Under the pieces are notes generated by a model. It had not been told where the DNA came from, searched no databases, and worked only from the letters and a program-made list of their open reading frames with translations. This document shows positions 50,375 through 59,090 of a stretch of DNA of 64,000 bases, in pieces. Source of the DNA: Silanimonas sp. (lineage in GTDB: Bacteria; Pseudomonadota; Gammaproteobacteria; Xanthomonadales; Xanthomonadaceae); contig NZ_JAPZSC010000018.1 of NCBI RefSeq assembly GCF_027531545.1, positions 248,001-312,000 of the forward strand. The letters are read 5' to 3'. Numbering within the stretch: the stretch's first letter is position 1; each line of letters opens with the position of its first letter. Position numbers and translations under genes: made by a program.

Positions 50375-51586
50375 ATGGCCACCGTGATGCCCGCGCCGAT
50401 GCGCTTCGCCCTCGTCGATGCCCCGCATCGCCTTCTATTCTTCATCGGTGCCACGAATGTGCTGGCGGCGATGGCCTGGTGGCTGGCCCACCTGATGGGC
50501 TGGTCGGAGGCCGCGCTCGAGGGCTTGCCGGCCACCTGGCTGCACGGCTTCCTGATGCAGTACCAGGTGCTGCCGGCCTTCATCTTCGGCTTCCTGCTCA
50601 CGGTCTTCCCGCGCTGGATGGGCCTCGGCGAGGCGAAGCGCTGGCACTACCTTCCGGTCGGCCTCGGGCTGCTGCTGGGGCAGGCCGCCACGCTGGCGGC
50701 GGCGTTCACCGGTTCCAGCCTGCTGCTGCACTTCGGCTGGCTGAATACGCTGGCCGGATGGCTGGGCGCGATGGCCGTGCTCGCCGGCTGGCTGCGCGAG
50801 GCGCGGATGGGCGATTGGCATGCGCGCTCAGCCTTCGCGGCACTGCTGGTCGGCCTGTGCGGCGTGCTCTCTTTCGGCGTGTGGCTGCACGGCGGCTCGC
50901 CGCTATGGCTGCACTTCATGGCGGTGATCGGTGGCGTCGGCTTCCTGATGCCGATCTACGCGACGGTGGCGCACCGCGTGTTCCCGTTCTTCGCCGGCAA
51001 CGTGGTCAAGGGCTATGTGCCGTGGCGGCCGATGTGGGTGCTGGGCGCGCTGTGGGCGCTCACACTGATCCACCTCGTGGCACCGATCGTGGGCTGGAAT
51101 GCGCTCCGCGGCGTCGCCGACCTCGCGCTGGCCGGGCTCGGCGCGGTCGTGCTCTGGCGCTGGTGGCCGCGCGGAAAAGCGCCACCGCTGTTGATGGTGC
51201 TGTTTGTCGGCCTCGCGTGGTGGCCAGTGGCCATGGCCCTGTACGCATGGGATGCGCTGGCGCCGATCCTCGGCCTCGGTGATGCGCTCGGCCGCATGCC
51301 GCTGCATGCCCTTGCGGTGGGCTGCTTCGGCACGCTGCTCGTGGCCATGGTGACACGCGTGACTGCGGGGCACTCCGGCCGCCCCTTGGTGCTGGGGCGT
51401 GTGGCGGGCTTTTCATTCGTTGGCATGAATGCCGTGGCACTGATTCGCTTGGGAGCGGAGTTCAGCGCGCAGCCGATGACGTGGTGGCAGGCCAGCGCCG
51501 TCGGCTGGCTGCTGGTTTTCCTTCCTTGGGTGCTGAAGAGTGCGTGGATCTATCTAGTGCCGCGCGCTGATGGCAAGCCGGGCTGA
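50375..51586 (+). CDS. nnrS: NnrS family membrane protein
   Basis: 403 residues, about twelve membrane helices. Conserved NnrS features include PHRLLFFIGATNVLAAMAWW, LHGFLMQYQVLPAFIFGFLL, LTVFPRWMGLGEAKRW, a HFMAVIGGVGFLMPIYATVA segment and HALAVGCFGTLLVAMVTRV, with several membrane His residues able to bind haem and copper. NnrS is needed for resistance to nitric oxide in bacteria that reduce nitrite or nitrate and is usually under NO/FNR control, consistent with the upstream box. Its end overlaps a possible earlier start of the next gene. Confidence 0.92.
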   Translation: MATVMPAPMRFALVDAPHRLLFFIGATNVLAAMAWWLAHLMGWSEAALEGLPATWLHGFLMQYQVLPAFIFGFLLTVFPRWMGLGEAKRWHYLPVGLGLLLGQAATLAAAFTGSSLLLHFGWLNTLAGWLGAMAVLAGWLREARMGDWHARSAFAALLVGLCGVLSFGVWLHGGSPLWLHFMAVIGGVGFLMPIYATVAHRVFPFFAGNVVKGYVPWRPMWVLGALWALTLIHLVAPIVGWNALRGVADLALAGLGAVVLWRWWPRGKAPPLLMVLFVGLAWWPVAMALYAWDALAPILGLGDALGRMPLHALAVGCFGTLLVAMVTRVTAGHSGRPLVLGRVAGFSFVGMNAVALIRLGAEFSAQPMTWWQASAVGWLLVFLPWVLKSAWIYLVPRADGKPG

Positions 51587-51590
51587 GCGC

Positions 51591-53507
51591 ATGGACATCG
51601 ATCGCGAGCTCAACGCCTGCTTTATCGGGCCCTATGGCGAGAACGACCAGTTGTTGGAGTCACTGACGGTTGAGTTCCTGCGTGACCACGTCTACTGGCG
51701 GCGCAACCTGCACCCCGAGGACGTCCCGGTCATTCCCACCGGCGCGAACCGGCTGCCGAAGTTCCTCGCTTTCGAATCGAGGATGCGCCGCGAGCTGCAC
51801 GGGTTGTCGGCCGCGCTGAAGCGCAGCGTTCCCTTCCACAGCCCGCGCTACATCGGCCACATGGTCAGCGATCTGCTGATCCCAGGCCTCGCCGCGCAGA
51901 TGCTCGCACTGCCTTACAACCCGAACAACGTCTCGGCGGAATCGGCGCCGGTGACCATCGACATGGAGCTCAAGGCCGGGCTGCAGCTGGCGGCAATGAT
52001 CGGTTTCGTCGCCGACCCAACGCGCGAGGACTGCGCTTTCGGCCACCTCACCTCGGGCGGCACGTTGGCCAACGTGCAGGGCCTGCGGCTGGCGCTGGCG
52101 CTGAAGGCGTTTCCGGTGGCTCTCCAAGCGGCGAGCGTGCCATTGCCGGGTGTGCCGGACACCGCGAGCGCGGCGTTCCAGCTCGCGCCAGCGGCCAGCG
52201 TCGCGCTATGGACTGCTTGGAAGCAGTGGCGCGATGCCTTACCGGCGAAAGAGGCCCGCGAATGGTCCGGACGCGTGGAAGCGCAGAGGCTCGAACAGCT
52301 CGGCCTTGCCGGCTTCTTCGCCCGCCATTCCGGCTTGCGCGCGCCGGCGGTGTTCGCACCGAGCACGGCGCATTACTCGTGGAGCAAGGGCTGCAAGCTG
52401 CTCGGCCTCGGCCGCGACCAGCTGCGCCTGATCCCCGGAAAAGCCATGCGCCTCGATCTCGACGCGCTGTCCGACGCACTCGACGCCTGCCACGCCGCCG
52501 GCGAACCGGTGCTGATGGCGGTGGGTGTGCTCGGCAGCACCGAGTTCGGCACCATCGACCCGATCAGTGGCCTGCTCGACCTGCGTGATCGCTGCACCGC
52601 CCGCGGGCAAGGCTTCGCCGTGCATGTCGATGCGGCTTGGGGCGGCTACCTCGCCTCGCTGTTCCGCGAGGCCGACGGCGCGCTGCGCTCGCGCGCGGCC
52701 GTGGCCGAGGGCTTCGCGGCCTTCCCGGCCCCGCACGTGCAGGCGGCCATCGAGGCCCTGCATCGCATCGACAGCATCACCATCGACCCGCACAAGCTCG
52801 GCTACCTGCCCTACGGCGCCGGCGCCTTCCTGTGCCGTGACCAGCGTGCCATCGACGTGCTCGCCGAAGGTGCCGACTACGTGTTCCAGCCGGACGACGG
52901 CGGCGATTTCTTCGCCCGCCATCGCAGCCTCGGGCGCTACATCCCGGAGGGTTCGAAAGCGGGGGCGAATGCCGCGGCGGTCTACGTGACCCATCGCGTC
53001 CTGCCGCTCGATGCCAGCCACTTCGGCGAACTGCAGGCCCTGAGCCTGCGCGCCACCGAAGTCTTCGTCGCCAAAGCCGAGGCCTTCTGCCAGCGCGTGG
53101 CCGGACGCGTACAGGCCCTCGTGCCCTTCCACCCGGACAGCAACCTGGTCTGCCTCGCCTTCAACCCGCGCGGCAATGCGCGTCTGGCCGACGCCAACCG
53201 CTTCGTCCGCGCCCTGCAGCGCGCGCTCTCCGCCGACCCCACGCGTCCGCTGCAGCTCGGCGAGTACTTTGGCTCGGTGACGACGCTGAAGCGCGAGGCC
53301 ATGGGCGATGCCGACACCGCGCGCCTGCTCGAAGCGCTCGACCTGCCACCGGACGCGCTGGAGGCCGAGCCCGGCGAAGGCAACGATCGTCTGGTGATCC
53401 TGCGCCACACGCTGATGAATCCCTTCCTGCTCGACGAGCACGGCGACAGTCCGGTGATGGACGGCTACTTCGCCTTTCTTGAGCGCTGGATCGTTGACCA
53501 TTCATAG
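51591..53507 (+). CDS. Group II PLP-dependent amino-acid decarboxylase
   Basis: 638 residues from ATG 51591 (ATG 51570 would add seven). Landmarks: RYIGHMVSDLLIPGLAAQML, GHLTSGGTLANVQGLRLAL, HYSWSKGCKLLGLG, FAVHVDAAWGGYLASLF and the Schiff-base lysine in DPHKLGYLPYGAGAF at about residue 400. The fold is the glutamate/tyrosine/DOPA decarboxylase type, which releases CO2 from an amino acid. It is longer than usual (about 450-500), with extra N- and C-terminal parts, and substrate cannot be read from sequence. 5 bp after nnrS; its last 43 bp overlap queD on the other strand. Confidence 0.85.
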   Translation: MDIDRELNACFIGPYGENDQLLESLTVEFLRDHVYWRRNLHPEDVPVIPTGANRLPKFLAFESRMRRELHGLSAALKRSVPFHSPRYIGHMVSDLLIPGLAAQMLALPYNPNNVSAESAPVTIDMELKAGLQLAAMIGFVADPTREDCAFGHLTSGGTLANVQGLRLALALKAFPVALQAASVPLPGVPDTASAAFQLAPAASVALWTAWKQWRDALPAKEAREWSGRVEAQRLEQLGLAGFFARHSGLRAPAVFAPSTAHYSWSKGCKLLGLGRDQLRLIPGKAMRLDLDALSDALDACHAAGEPVLMAVGVLGSTEFGTIDPISGLLDLRDRCTARGQGFAVHVDAAWGGYLASLFREADGALRSRAAVAEGFAAFPAPHVQAAIEALHRIDSITIDPHKLGYLPYGAGAFLCRDQRAIDVLAEGADYVFQPDDGGDFFARHRSLGRYIPEGSKAGANAAAVYVTHRVLPLDASHFGELQALSLRATEVFVAKAEAFCQRVAGRVQALVPFHPDSNLVCLAFNPRGNARLADANRFVRALQRALSADPTRPLQLGEYFGSVTTLKREAMGDADTARLLEALDLPPDALEAEPGEGNDRLVILRHTLMNPFLLDEHGDSPVMDGYFAFLERWIVDHS

Positions 53508-53899
53508 CGGGCGCCGCTCGATTCCGTCTCTTCGACCTCGACGGCGAACAAGGCGGGCAAAGCGAGGCGCAGGCGCTCAGCCAACCAGACACACAGCAAC
53601 TCGCTGGTGGGGTTCTCGAGTCCGGGAACGTCGTTGAGGCAGGTGTGATCGAGCGAAGCGATGAGCGGCTTGGCGACGCGGCCCACCTCGCCGAAGTCGA
53701 CCACCCAGCCCAGCACGGGGTCGAGCGGGCCGCGCAAATGCAGGATCACTCGGTAGGAGTGCCCATGCATCGCGCCGCAGGGATGGCCTGGGGGGACGTA
53801 CGGCAGTCGGTGCGCGGCTTCGAAGCGGAAGGATTTCCGCAGCTGCAGGACAGGCGCCACCTCCCCGCTGTCTTGCGGCGCATTCGATCTAGGCGGCAT
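53465..53899 (-). CDS. queD: 6-carboxytetrahydropterin synthase / 6-pyruvoyl-tetrahydropterin synthase family (QueD-like)
   Basis: 144 residues from ATG 53899. Zinc-binding His in FEAAHRLPY (H30) and HGHSY (H45, H47), the catalytic Cys41 in HPCGAMHGHSYR, and LDHTCLND, ENPTSELLCVWLAERL and the terminal ETESSGARYEW. QueD makes 6-carboxytetrahydropterin, the second step to queuosine; relatives make pyruvoyl-tetrahydropterin. No other queuosine genes lie here, so another pterin role is possible. Last gene of the minus-strand run from the DUF2249 gene; it overlaps the DGC gene by 11 bp and the convergent decarboxylase by 43 bp. Confidence 0.88.
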   Translation of the reverse strand: MPPRSNAPQDSGEVAPVLQLRKSFRFEAAHRLPYVPPGHPCGAMHGHSYRVILHLRGPLDPVLGWVVDFGEVGRVAKPLIASLDHTCLNDVPGLENPTSELLCVWLAERLRLALPALFAVEVEETESSGARYEWSTIQRSRKAK

Positions 53900-54290
53900 C
53901 GACGCGGTCCGCCTCGGCCTTCGGCTGCATGGCCCGCGCCTCGGGCCGGGCGAGGGTCTCGTAGAGGCGCTGCACGTCGTCTGGATCCGGGTCGCAGTGC
54001 TTGAGCTTACGGATGCCGTGGTCCGACAAGAGCACATGGCGCTGCGCCACGACACCGGCCTGTTCGAGGCAGGCGGCCGCACAGGCCATCACGCAGCCGT
54101 CGAAGGCGAGGATCGGCCGTCCGCTGCGCGCGGTCTTCACCAGGCCGGGCACGCCGCCACCCACCCCGGCGATGCAGGACATCTCGGCTTCGCCGTCGCG
54201 ATCGAGCATCAAAGCGAGGCGGTTGGCCAACTGGGCGGCACTGGAGCAACCGGAGCAGGAATAGACGAGGGGCAGGTCGGACCGTTTCAT
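53889..54290 (-). CDS. DGC-domain putative zinc-binding protein
   Basis: 133 residues from ATG 54290. Cysteine-rich: YSCSGCSSAAQLANRLAL (C12, C15), MSCIAGVGGGVPGL, ILAFDGCVMACAAACLEQ (the DGC signature) and HVLLSDHGIRKLKHCDPD. DGC proteins have four conserved cysteines thought to bind zinc; they are common near denitrification and NO-stress genes but have no established activity. The start overlaps the upstream membrane-protein stop (ATGA). Likely part of the FNR-controlled minus-strand operon. Confidence 0.87.
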   Translation of the reverse strand: MKRSDLPLVYSCSGCSSAAQLANRLALMLDRDGEAEMSCIAGVGGGVPGLVKTARSGRPILAFDGCVMACAAACLEQAGVVAQRHVLLSDHGIRKLKHCDPDPDDVQRLYETLARPEARAMQPKAEADRVDAA

Positions 54291-55363
54291 GACGACTCGA
54301 AAGATGGGGCAGTGGCGCGGAACCGCCGGGCACGCCAAGCGGGGAACAGGAAGGCGATCACCAGTGCGGTCGCCGCGATGGACTCCGCGCCCAGCGCCCA
54401 TCGACGAACGCTCGGCGCTTCGGGGAAGTGCATCGCCATGGCCCACGTGCCAAGGGCAAGCACGCGAAGCGCGAGCCAAGCGCCGAGGATTCGAGGGGGC
54501 AGGAGGCGATCCATGCCCGGCACTTGTCGACCCCTCGGCACCCGTTGGCGCAGTCGCCACCAGTGCAGAAACGCTGTGATCGGCAGTGCCGTGGCCGGCA
54601 CGACGAGGGCGACCGCAGCAGCAATGAGCAAGGCGGGCAGCATCGCGTCTGTCCCACGGATGGAAAGCGAATGCAGCAACACCGCTGCCAAGGCCATGCC
54701 GCCGCCCAGTAGCCAGGCAAGGCCAAGTCCCGGCCGCCGTCGGAAGGGCCATTCGAGCCGGAGCGCCTTCCGCCAGACGACACCGGTGAGCGTGGGCAAC
54801 AACAGTTGCGATGCGCCGATCACGACACCCCCGAGGCCCAGCGCGACGCCCACGGTTCGATGCGCGACAACACCTCCCGGCACCGTTTCGCCCAAGAGGC
54901 GAAGTCCGCCGAGCAGGGCGGCCACGCCGAGACCGACGAACCCGATCATGAGCGGTGCACGGACCGTCGCCGGGCCGGAAGAACGCAGAAGCCCGATCAC
55001 CAGTGGCGTGAACAGCGCCCAAAGTGCCGCAACCACCCAGGGCGCCCCGATCACGCGCATTTCGGGCCATTGGAGAGCAGGCCCCGCCAGCATCATCAAC
55101 AAGCCGGCATTGAAGACGACCAACACGGCGACCCAACCCGCGGTGGGGAACAGGCGCGGGAATCCTAGGACCGCACTCCCGAACTGCAGGGCGGCTCCGG
55201 CAGCGGCATTGCCGAAGACCCCGAGGATGAGGCCATGCAGAAGGGCCCAAGGGTCTGCATCCAACCAACCGATCGCCGGGAGCAGTTGGGCCCAGATGAC
55301 CGAAGCACCGAGCGCAAGCAATGGCTGGACCGGCGGGACGGCGTCAGGGGCGATCCGGACCAT
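54287..55363 (-). CDS. Polytopic membrane protein in NO/anaerobic operon
   Basis: 358 residues with about ten membrane helices (for example LLALGASVIWAQLLPAIGWL, VLVVFNAGLLMMLAGPAL, ALGLGGVVIGASQLLLPTL, MALAAVLLHSL). It contains scattered His residues at helix ends (LLHGLILG, VVAHRTVG, LLHSLSIRG, AFLHWWRL), a pattern reminiscent of NnrS-like haem/copper membrane proteins, but I cannot assign a family securely. Overlaps the DUF2249 gene by 20 bp and the DGC gene by 4 bp, so clearly translated with them. A role in NO or nitrite stress is inferred only from context. Confidence 0.72.
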   Translation of the reverse strand: MVRIAPDAVPPVQPLLALGASVIWAQLLPAIGWLDADPWALLHGLILGVFGNAAAGAALQFGSAVLGFPRLFPTAGWVAVLVVFNAGLLMMLAGPALQWPEMRVIGAPWVVAALWALFTPLVIGLLRSSGPATVRAPLMIGFVGLGVAALLGGLRLLGETVPGGVVAHRTVGVALGLGGVVIGASQLLLPTLTGVVWRKALRLEWPFRRRPGLGLAWLLGGGMALAAVLLHSLSIRGTDAMLPALLIAAAVALVVPATALPITAFLHWWRLRQRVPRGRQVPGMDRLLPPRILGAWLALRVLALGTWAMAMHFPEAPSVRRWALGAESIAATALVIAFLFPAWRARRFRATAPSFESS

Positions 55364-55574
55364 TCGCCCCCTCCAGATGGATTTCGCAACCGCCGTCCGG
55401 GAGCATTCTGGCGTGGCGCAGGATGTGCCGGTCGCGCAAGGCTTCGAGGAGTGGGGCAGGCCAGAAGGGCGTCAACACCACGACGGACTCGCCCGGCGCC
55501 AGGCGATCCGCCAGCGCGAGCGCCCGGTTCAGGGGCTCGGGCGGGTTCAGCTGGCGGAAATCGTGGATGTCCAT
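55344..55574 (-). CDS. DUF2249 (TusA-fold) small protein
   Basis: 76 residues. Starts MDIHDFRQLNPPEPLNRALA, then LAPGESVVVLTPFWPAPLLEAL and a C-terminal strand GCEIHLEG. This is the size and pattern of DUF2249 proteins, which share the TusA-like fold and are frequently beside NO-responsive and denitrification genes. ATG 55574 is preceded on its strand by a GGAGG-like SD (the cctcct at 55577-55582). First gene of the minus operon; the perfect FNR box at 55671-55684 lies about 100 bp upstream. Confidence 0.78.
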   Translation of the reverse strand: MDIHDFRQLNPPEPLNRALALADRLAPGESVVVLTPFWPAPLLEALRDRHILRHARMLPDGGCEIHLEGANGPDRP

Positions 55575-55670
55575 GCGCCCTCCTCGAGGCAGGCCATCGT
55601 CCTGACCTGAGGCCCTCGACGCTCTGAGGCAGGTCAAGCGAACGACGACTTCCGCCCATCGGCGCTGGCA

Positions 55671-55684
55671 TTGATCCGGATCAA
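55671..55684. promoter_or_regulatory. Perfect FNR box in DUF2249-moaA divergent region
   Basis: TTGAT-CCGG-ATCAA is an exact FNR/ANR consensus palindrome. A -41.5 geometry predicts starts near 55719 for the plus-strand moa operon (ATG 55849) and near 55636 for the minus-strand DUF2249 operon (ATG 55574), so a single site could serve both. The rest of the 274-bp gap holds no gene I can support. Confidence 0.72.
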
Positions 55685-55848
55685 TGCGCGGCGAGGGAGC
55701 CACTCCGTAGCCTGTGCCGGCAGCTCGCGCTGCACTCCGAGTCGCCCGGCCTTCGTCCCAGACATGGCTTGGCGACCGTGGCGGAGCCTCGCCACCCGGC
55801 GCCATCGGAAACGGTGACGCCGCCCGTGTTTGGAAAGGAGCGGACAAC

Positions 55849-56832
55849 ATGACGCTGCTGGCGGACCGGTTCGGCCGGACGTTTCCGTACCTGCGCCTGT
55901 CGGTCATCGAGGCGTGCAACTTCCGTTGCACCTATTGCCTGCCCAACGGCTTCCAAGCCCGCCCGGGTCGCCCGGAGCCGCTGTCGCGCGAGGAAATCGC
56001 CCGCCTGCTGCACGGCTTCGCCGCCGTGGGCCTGCGCAAGCTGCGCCTCACCGGGGGCGAGCCCAGCCTGCGCCGCGACCTGCCGGAACTGATCGCCAGC
56101 GCCGCGGCCGTCGGCGGCATCGAATCCATCGGCCTGACCACGAACGGCACCCTGCTCGATCGTCGCGTGACGCGCTGGCGCGAAGCCGGGTTGACGAACC
56201 TGAACGTGAGCGTGGATTGCCTCGACCGCGAGCGCTTCCAGACCATCACCGGCCACGACCGCCTCCCGGAGATCCTGCGCGGCATCGAGCTGGCCCGCGA
56301 GCTGGGCTTCAAGGCCATCAAGCTCAATGCCGTGCTGCTGCGTGACCTCAACGACGACCAGATGCCGGCCTGGCGCGACTACCTGCGCGAGCGCCGGGTC
56401 ACGCTGCGCTTCATCGAACTGATGCAGACCGGCGACAACCGCGCCTACTTCGAGCGCCACCACCTGCGCGCCGACGGCCTCGAGCAACAGTTGCAGGACG
56501 AAGGCTGGCGCCTGCTGCCACGCGCCACCGATGCCGGCCCGGCGCGCGAGTACGCGCACGCCGACTTCGCTGGCCGCATCGGCGTCATCGCGCCGTATTC
56601 GAAGGACTTCTGCGCGGGCTGCAACCGCCTGCGCGTTACCCACACCGGCGATCTCCGGCTGTGCTTGTTCGGCAACGTCGGCATCCCGCTGCGTCCGCTG
56701 CTGCAGTGCGACGACGACCGTCCGCGCCTCGTCTCGGCGCTGCGCACTCAGCTCGGTCTCAAGGCCATCGGCCACCGTCTGCACGAAGGCGAAACCGGCC
56801 TCACTCCCAACCTCTCCACCATCGGCGGCTGA
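55849..56832 (+). CDS. moaA: GTP 3',8-cyclase MoaA (molybdopterin synthesis)
   Basis: 327 residues from ATG 55849, with AAAGGAG 8 bases upstream. Radical-SAM cluster CNFRCTYC (C23, C27, C30), SAM-binding KLRLTGGEPSLR, the second [4Fe-4S] cluster ligands CAGCNRLRVTHTGDLRLC, and the C-terminal GG tail of STIGG, required by MoaA. It converts GTP to 3',8-cyclo-7,8-dihydro-GTP, the first step to molybdenum cofactor. Heads a tightly overlapping operon moaA-moaCB-moeA-moaD-moaE-mobA ending before narG. Confidence 0.97.
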   Translation: MTLLADRFGRTFPYLRLSVIEACNFRCTYCLPNGFQARPGRPEPLSREEIARLLHGFAAVGLRKLRLTGGEPSLRRDLPELIASAAAVGGIESIGLTTNGTLLDRRVTRWREAGLTNLNVSVDCLDRERFQTITGHDRLPEILRGIELARELGFKAIKLNAVLLRDLNDDQMPAWRDYLRERRVTLRFIELMQTGDNRAYFERHHLRADGLEQQLQDEGWRLLPRATDAGPAREYAHADFAGRIGVIAPYSKDFCAGCNRLRVTHTGDLRLCLFGNVGIPLRPLLQCDDDRPRLVSALRTQLGLKAIGHRLHEGETGLTPNLSTIGG

Positions 56833-57834
56833 ATGGACGCATCGTCTTCCCCTTCCGGCTTCCACATGGCCGACGTGCGTCGCAAGCGCGCTACCGAGCG
56901 TCGCGCCGTCGCCGTCGGTGAATTGCGCGCCGGACCGGTCGGCTATGCCGCCCTGGTGAATCGCGCGCTGCCCAAAGGCGATGCGATGGCGATGGCCGAA
57001 GTCGCCGGCCTGCAGGGCGCGAAGAACGCCGCGCAGCTGATGCCGCTGTGCCATCCGCTGTCGCTGGAATACGTCGACGTGCGCTGCATGCCGGTGCCCG
57101 AGCGCCACGCCATCCGCGTCTACTGCGAGACGTCCCTCACCGCGAAGACTGGCGTCGAAATGGAAGCCTTGGCCGGCGCCAGTGCCGCCCTGCTGACGCT
57201 CTACGACCTCACCAAGCCGGTGGAGCCGGCGTTGTCGATCGAGGCCGTGCGCCTGTTATTCAAGGAAGGCGGCAAGAAGGGCCTGTGGGTCCATCCCGAC
57301 GGCCTGAGTGATGACGAACGCGCGCACTACCGGCCGAAAGCCGACCCGCGCCTCGACGGCGAAGCCATCGCCGTCATCACCCTGAGCGATCGCGCCAGTG
57401 CGGGCGTCTACGAAGACCGCAGCGGCGCACTGATGGCGGAGACCCTCGAAGGGATGGGCGCGCGCGTGCAACGCCGCCTCCTGCCCGACGGCATCGACGC
57501 CTTCGCCGCGGCGCTGCGCGAGGAAGCCGCACACGGCACGCCGCTCGTGCTGTGCACCGGCGGCACCGGCTTCGGCCCGCGCGATCTCGCTCCCGAGGCC
57601 TTGGCGCAGGTCGCCACGCGCGAGGTGCCGGGCTTGGCCGAACTGTTCCGCAACGCCAGCAGCGAACACACGCCGCTGGCCTGGCTGAGCCGGGCCCGCT
57701 GCGCACTGGTCGGCGACGGCACGCTGGTGGTGCTGCTGCCGGGCAGCCCGAAGGCCGTGGCGCAGGGCCTCGACATCCTCGGCCCGCTACTGCCACACGC
57801 GCTGGCGATGATGCGTGGGGCGCCGCACGCATGA
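56833..57834 (+). CDS. Fused MoaC-MoaB/Mog protein (molybdopterin synthesis)
   Basis: 333 residues. N-terminal MoaC domain (about 12-160): AEVAGLQGAKNAAQLMPLCH with the catalytic Lys/His and ETSLTAKTGVEMEALAG. C-terminal MoaB/MogA-type domain (about 180-333): AVITLSDRASAGVYEDRSG, LVLCTGGTGFGPRDLAPEAL, VVLLPGSPKAVAQGL. MoaC forms cyclic pyranopterin monophosphate; MoaB/Mog-type proteins adenylylate molybdopterin for Mo insertion. The fusion joins early and late steps and replaces separate genes. Starts immediately after the moaA stop and overlaps moeA (ATGA). Confidence 0.93.
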   Translation: MDASSSPSGFHMADVRRKRATERRAVAVGELRAGPVGYAALVNRALPKGDAMAMAEVAGLQGAKNAAQLMPLCHPLSLEYVDVRCMPVPERHAIRVYCETSLTAKTGVEMEALAGASAALLTLYDLTKPVEPALSIEAVRLLFKEGGKKGLWVHPDGLSDDERAHYRPKADPRLDGEAIAVITLSDRASAGVYEDRSGALMAETLEGMGARVQRRLLPDGIDAFAAALREEAAHGTPLVLCTGGTGFGPRDLAPEALAQVATREVPGLAELFRNASSEHTPLAWLSRARCALVGDGTLVVLLPGSPKAVAQGLDILGPLLPHALAMMRGAPHA

Positions 57835-59090
57835 CCACAATGATCAGCATCGAAGACGCGTTGGCGCTCATCCGCGCGGAATGCGCGGCGCTGCCCGCCG
57901 AACACGTACCGCTGCGGCAGGCACGCGGCCGGGTGCTGGCAGTGCCCATCGACGCCCCGCGCGCGCTGCCGCCCTTCGACAACGCCGCCATGGACGGTTT
58001 CGCCCTGCGCTGGCACGCCGGCATTGCACCGGGCACGGCGATCCCCGTACTTGGCGAGCAGGCGGCCGGCGATGGCGTTAGAGGCCAAACGATGGGGGCC
58101 TGCAGCATCATGACCGGCGCCCGCATCCCGGATGGGCTCGATACGGTGGTCCCCGTCGAGGACTGCACGGTGCTCGCCCGCGATGCCGAAGGAAAACCAC
58201 TGGCGATCGCATTGGCCGCCGCGCCCCGGCAGGGACAGCACATTCGACTTGCCGGCGAGGACGTCGCCCTCGGCGAACGCGTCCTCGAAGCGGGAGCCGT
58301 GCTTAGCGACGAAGCCCTGATGGTCCTGCGTGGCATCGGTATCGGCGAGGTCGACGTGCATCGCCGCCCCCGACTCGCGCTGGCCTGCACCGGCCGCGAG
58401 CTAGTCGACACCGATGGCGCTGCCCTCGCATCCGGCCAGATCGCCAACACCAACGGGCCTTATCTCGAGGGTCTGTTCGCCGAGGCGGGAGCCGAGGTCG
58501 TGGCTTGCGTGACAATCCCGGATGAACCCGCCCGGCTCGTCGCCCAGCTGAGCGACTGGTTCAACGCCAGCCTCGATCTGGTCGTCACCACTGGGGCGGT
58601 GTCCATGGGCCGCTACGACTTCGTGCCCGACGTATTGCGCGACGTTGGTGCGACGATCCGATTCCACAAGCTGAAGATGCGGCCCGGCAAGCCCTTGCTG
58701 TTCGCCACGAAGGGGCGCACGCGGGTGTTCGGACTGCCCGGCAATCCGGTATCGAGCACGGTCGGCGCACGCTTCTTCGTCGACGCGGCGATCCGGCGCT
58801 TGGGCGGACAGGCCGACGAAAAGGCGATGGCACTGCCGATCGCCGCGGAGGCCCGCAAGAAGCCCGGTTTCTCCATGCTCCAGAAGGCCCGGATCGCAAT
58901 CGATGCCGAAGGCCGCTTGGTCGTTCGCCTACTGAAGGGCCAAGAGAGCTTCAAGACCGCACCGCTACTCACCGCGAATGCCTGGGTCGTGCTGCCCGAA
59001 GCGTCGGAATCGATCGCGGCCGGCACCCCCGTTTCCGTCTATCCGCTGCGCCCCGGCACGAGCAGCATTGCAAGGGAATTCCCGCCATGA
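57831..59090 (+). CDS. moeA: Molybdopterin molybdenumtransferase MoeA
   Basis: 419 residues from ATG 57831. PPFDNAAMDGFALRW, GACSIMTGARIPDGLDTVVP, ATGQIANTNGPYL-like SGQIANTNGPYL, VVTTGAVSMGRYDFV and FGLPGNPVSSTVG are MoeA signatures. It inserts molybdate into adenylylated molybdopterin, using the product of the fused Mog domain encoded just upstream. Overlaps moaCB and moaD by four bases each, showing coupled translation. In FNR-driven anaerobic conditions it supplies cofactor for NarG. Confidence 0.96.
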   Translation: MTTMISIEDALALIRAECAALPAEHVPLRQARGRVLAVPIDAPRALPPFDNAAMDGFALRWHAGIAPGTAIPVLGEQAAGDGVRGQTMGACSIMTGARIPDGLDTVVPVEDCTVLARDAEGKPLAIALAAAPRQGQHIRLAGEDVALGERVLEAGAVLSDEALMVLRGIGIGEVDVHRRPRLALACTGRELVDTDGAALASGQIANTNGPYLEGLFAEAGAEVVACVTIPDEPARLVAQLSDWFNASLDLVVTTGAVSMGRYDFVPDVLRDVGATIRFHKLKMRPGKPLLFATKGRTRVFGLPGNPVSSTVGARFFVDAAIRRLGGQADEKAMALPIAAEARKKPGFSMLQKARIAIDAEGRLVVRLLKGQESFKTAPLLTANAWVVLPEASESIAAGTPVSVYPLRPGTSSIAREFPP

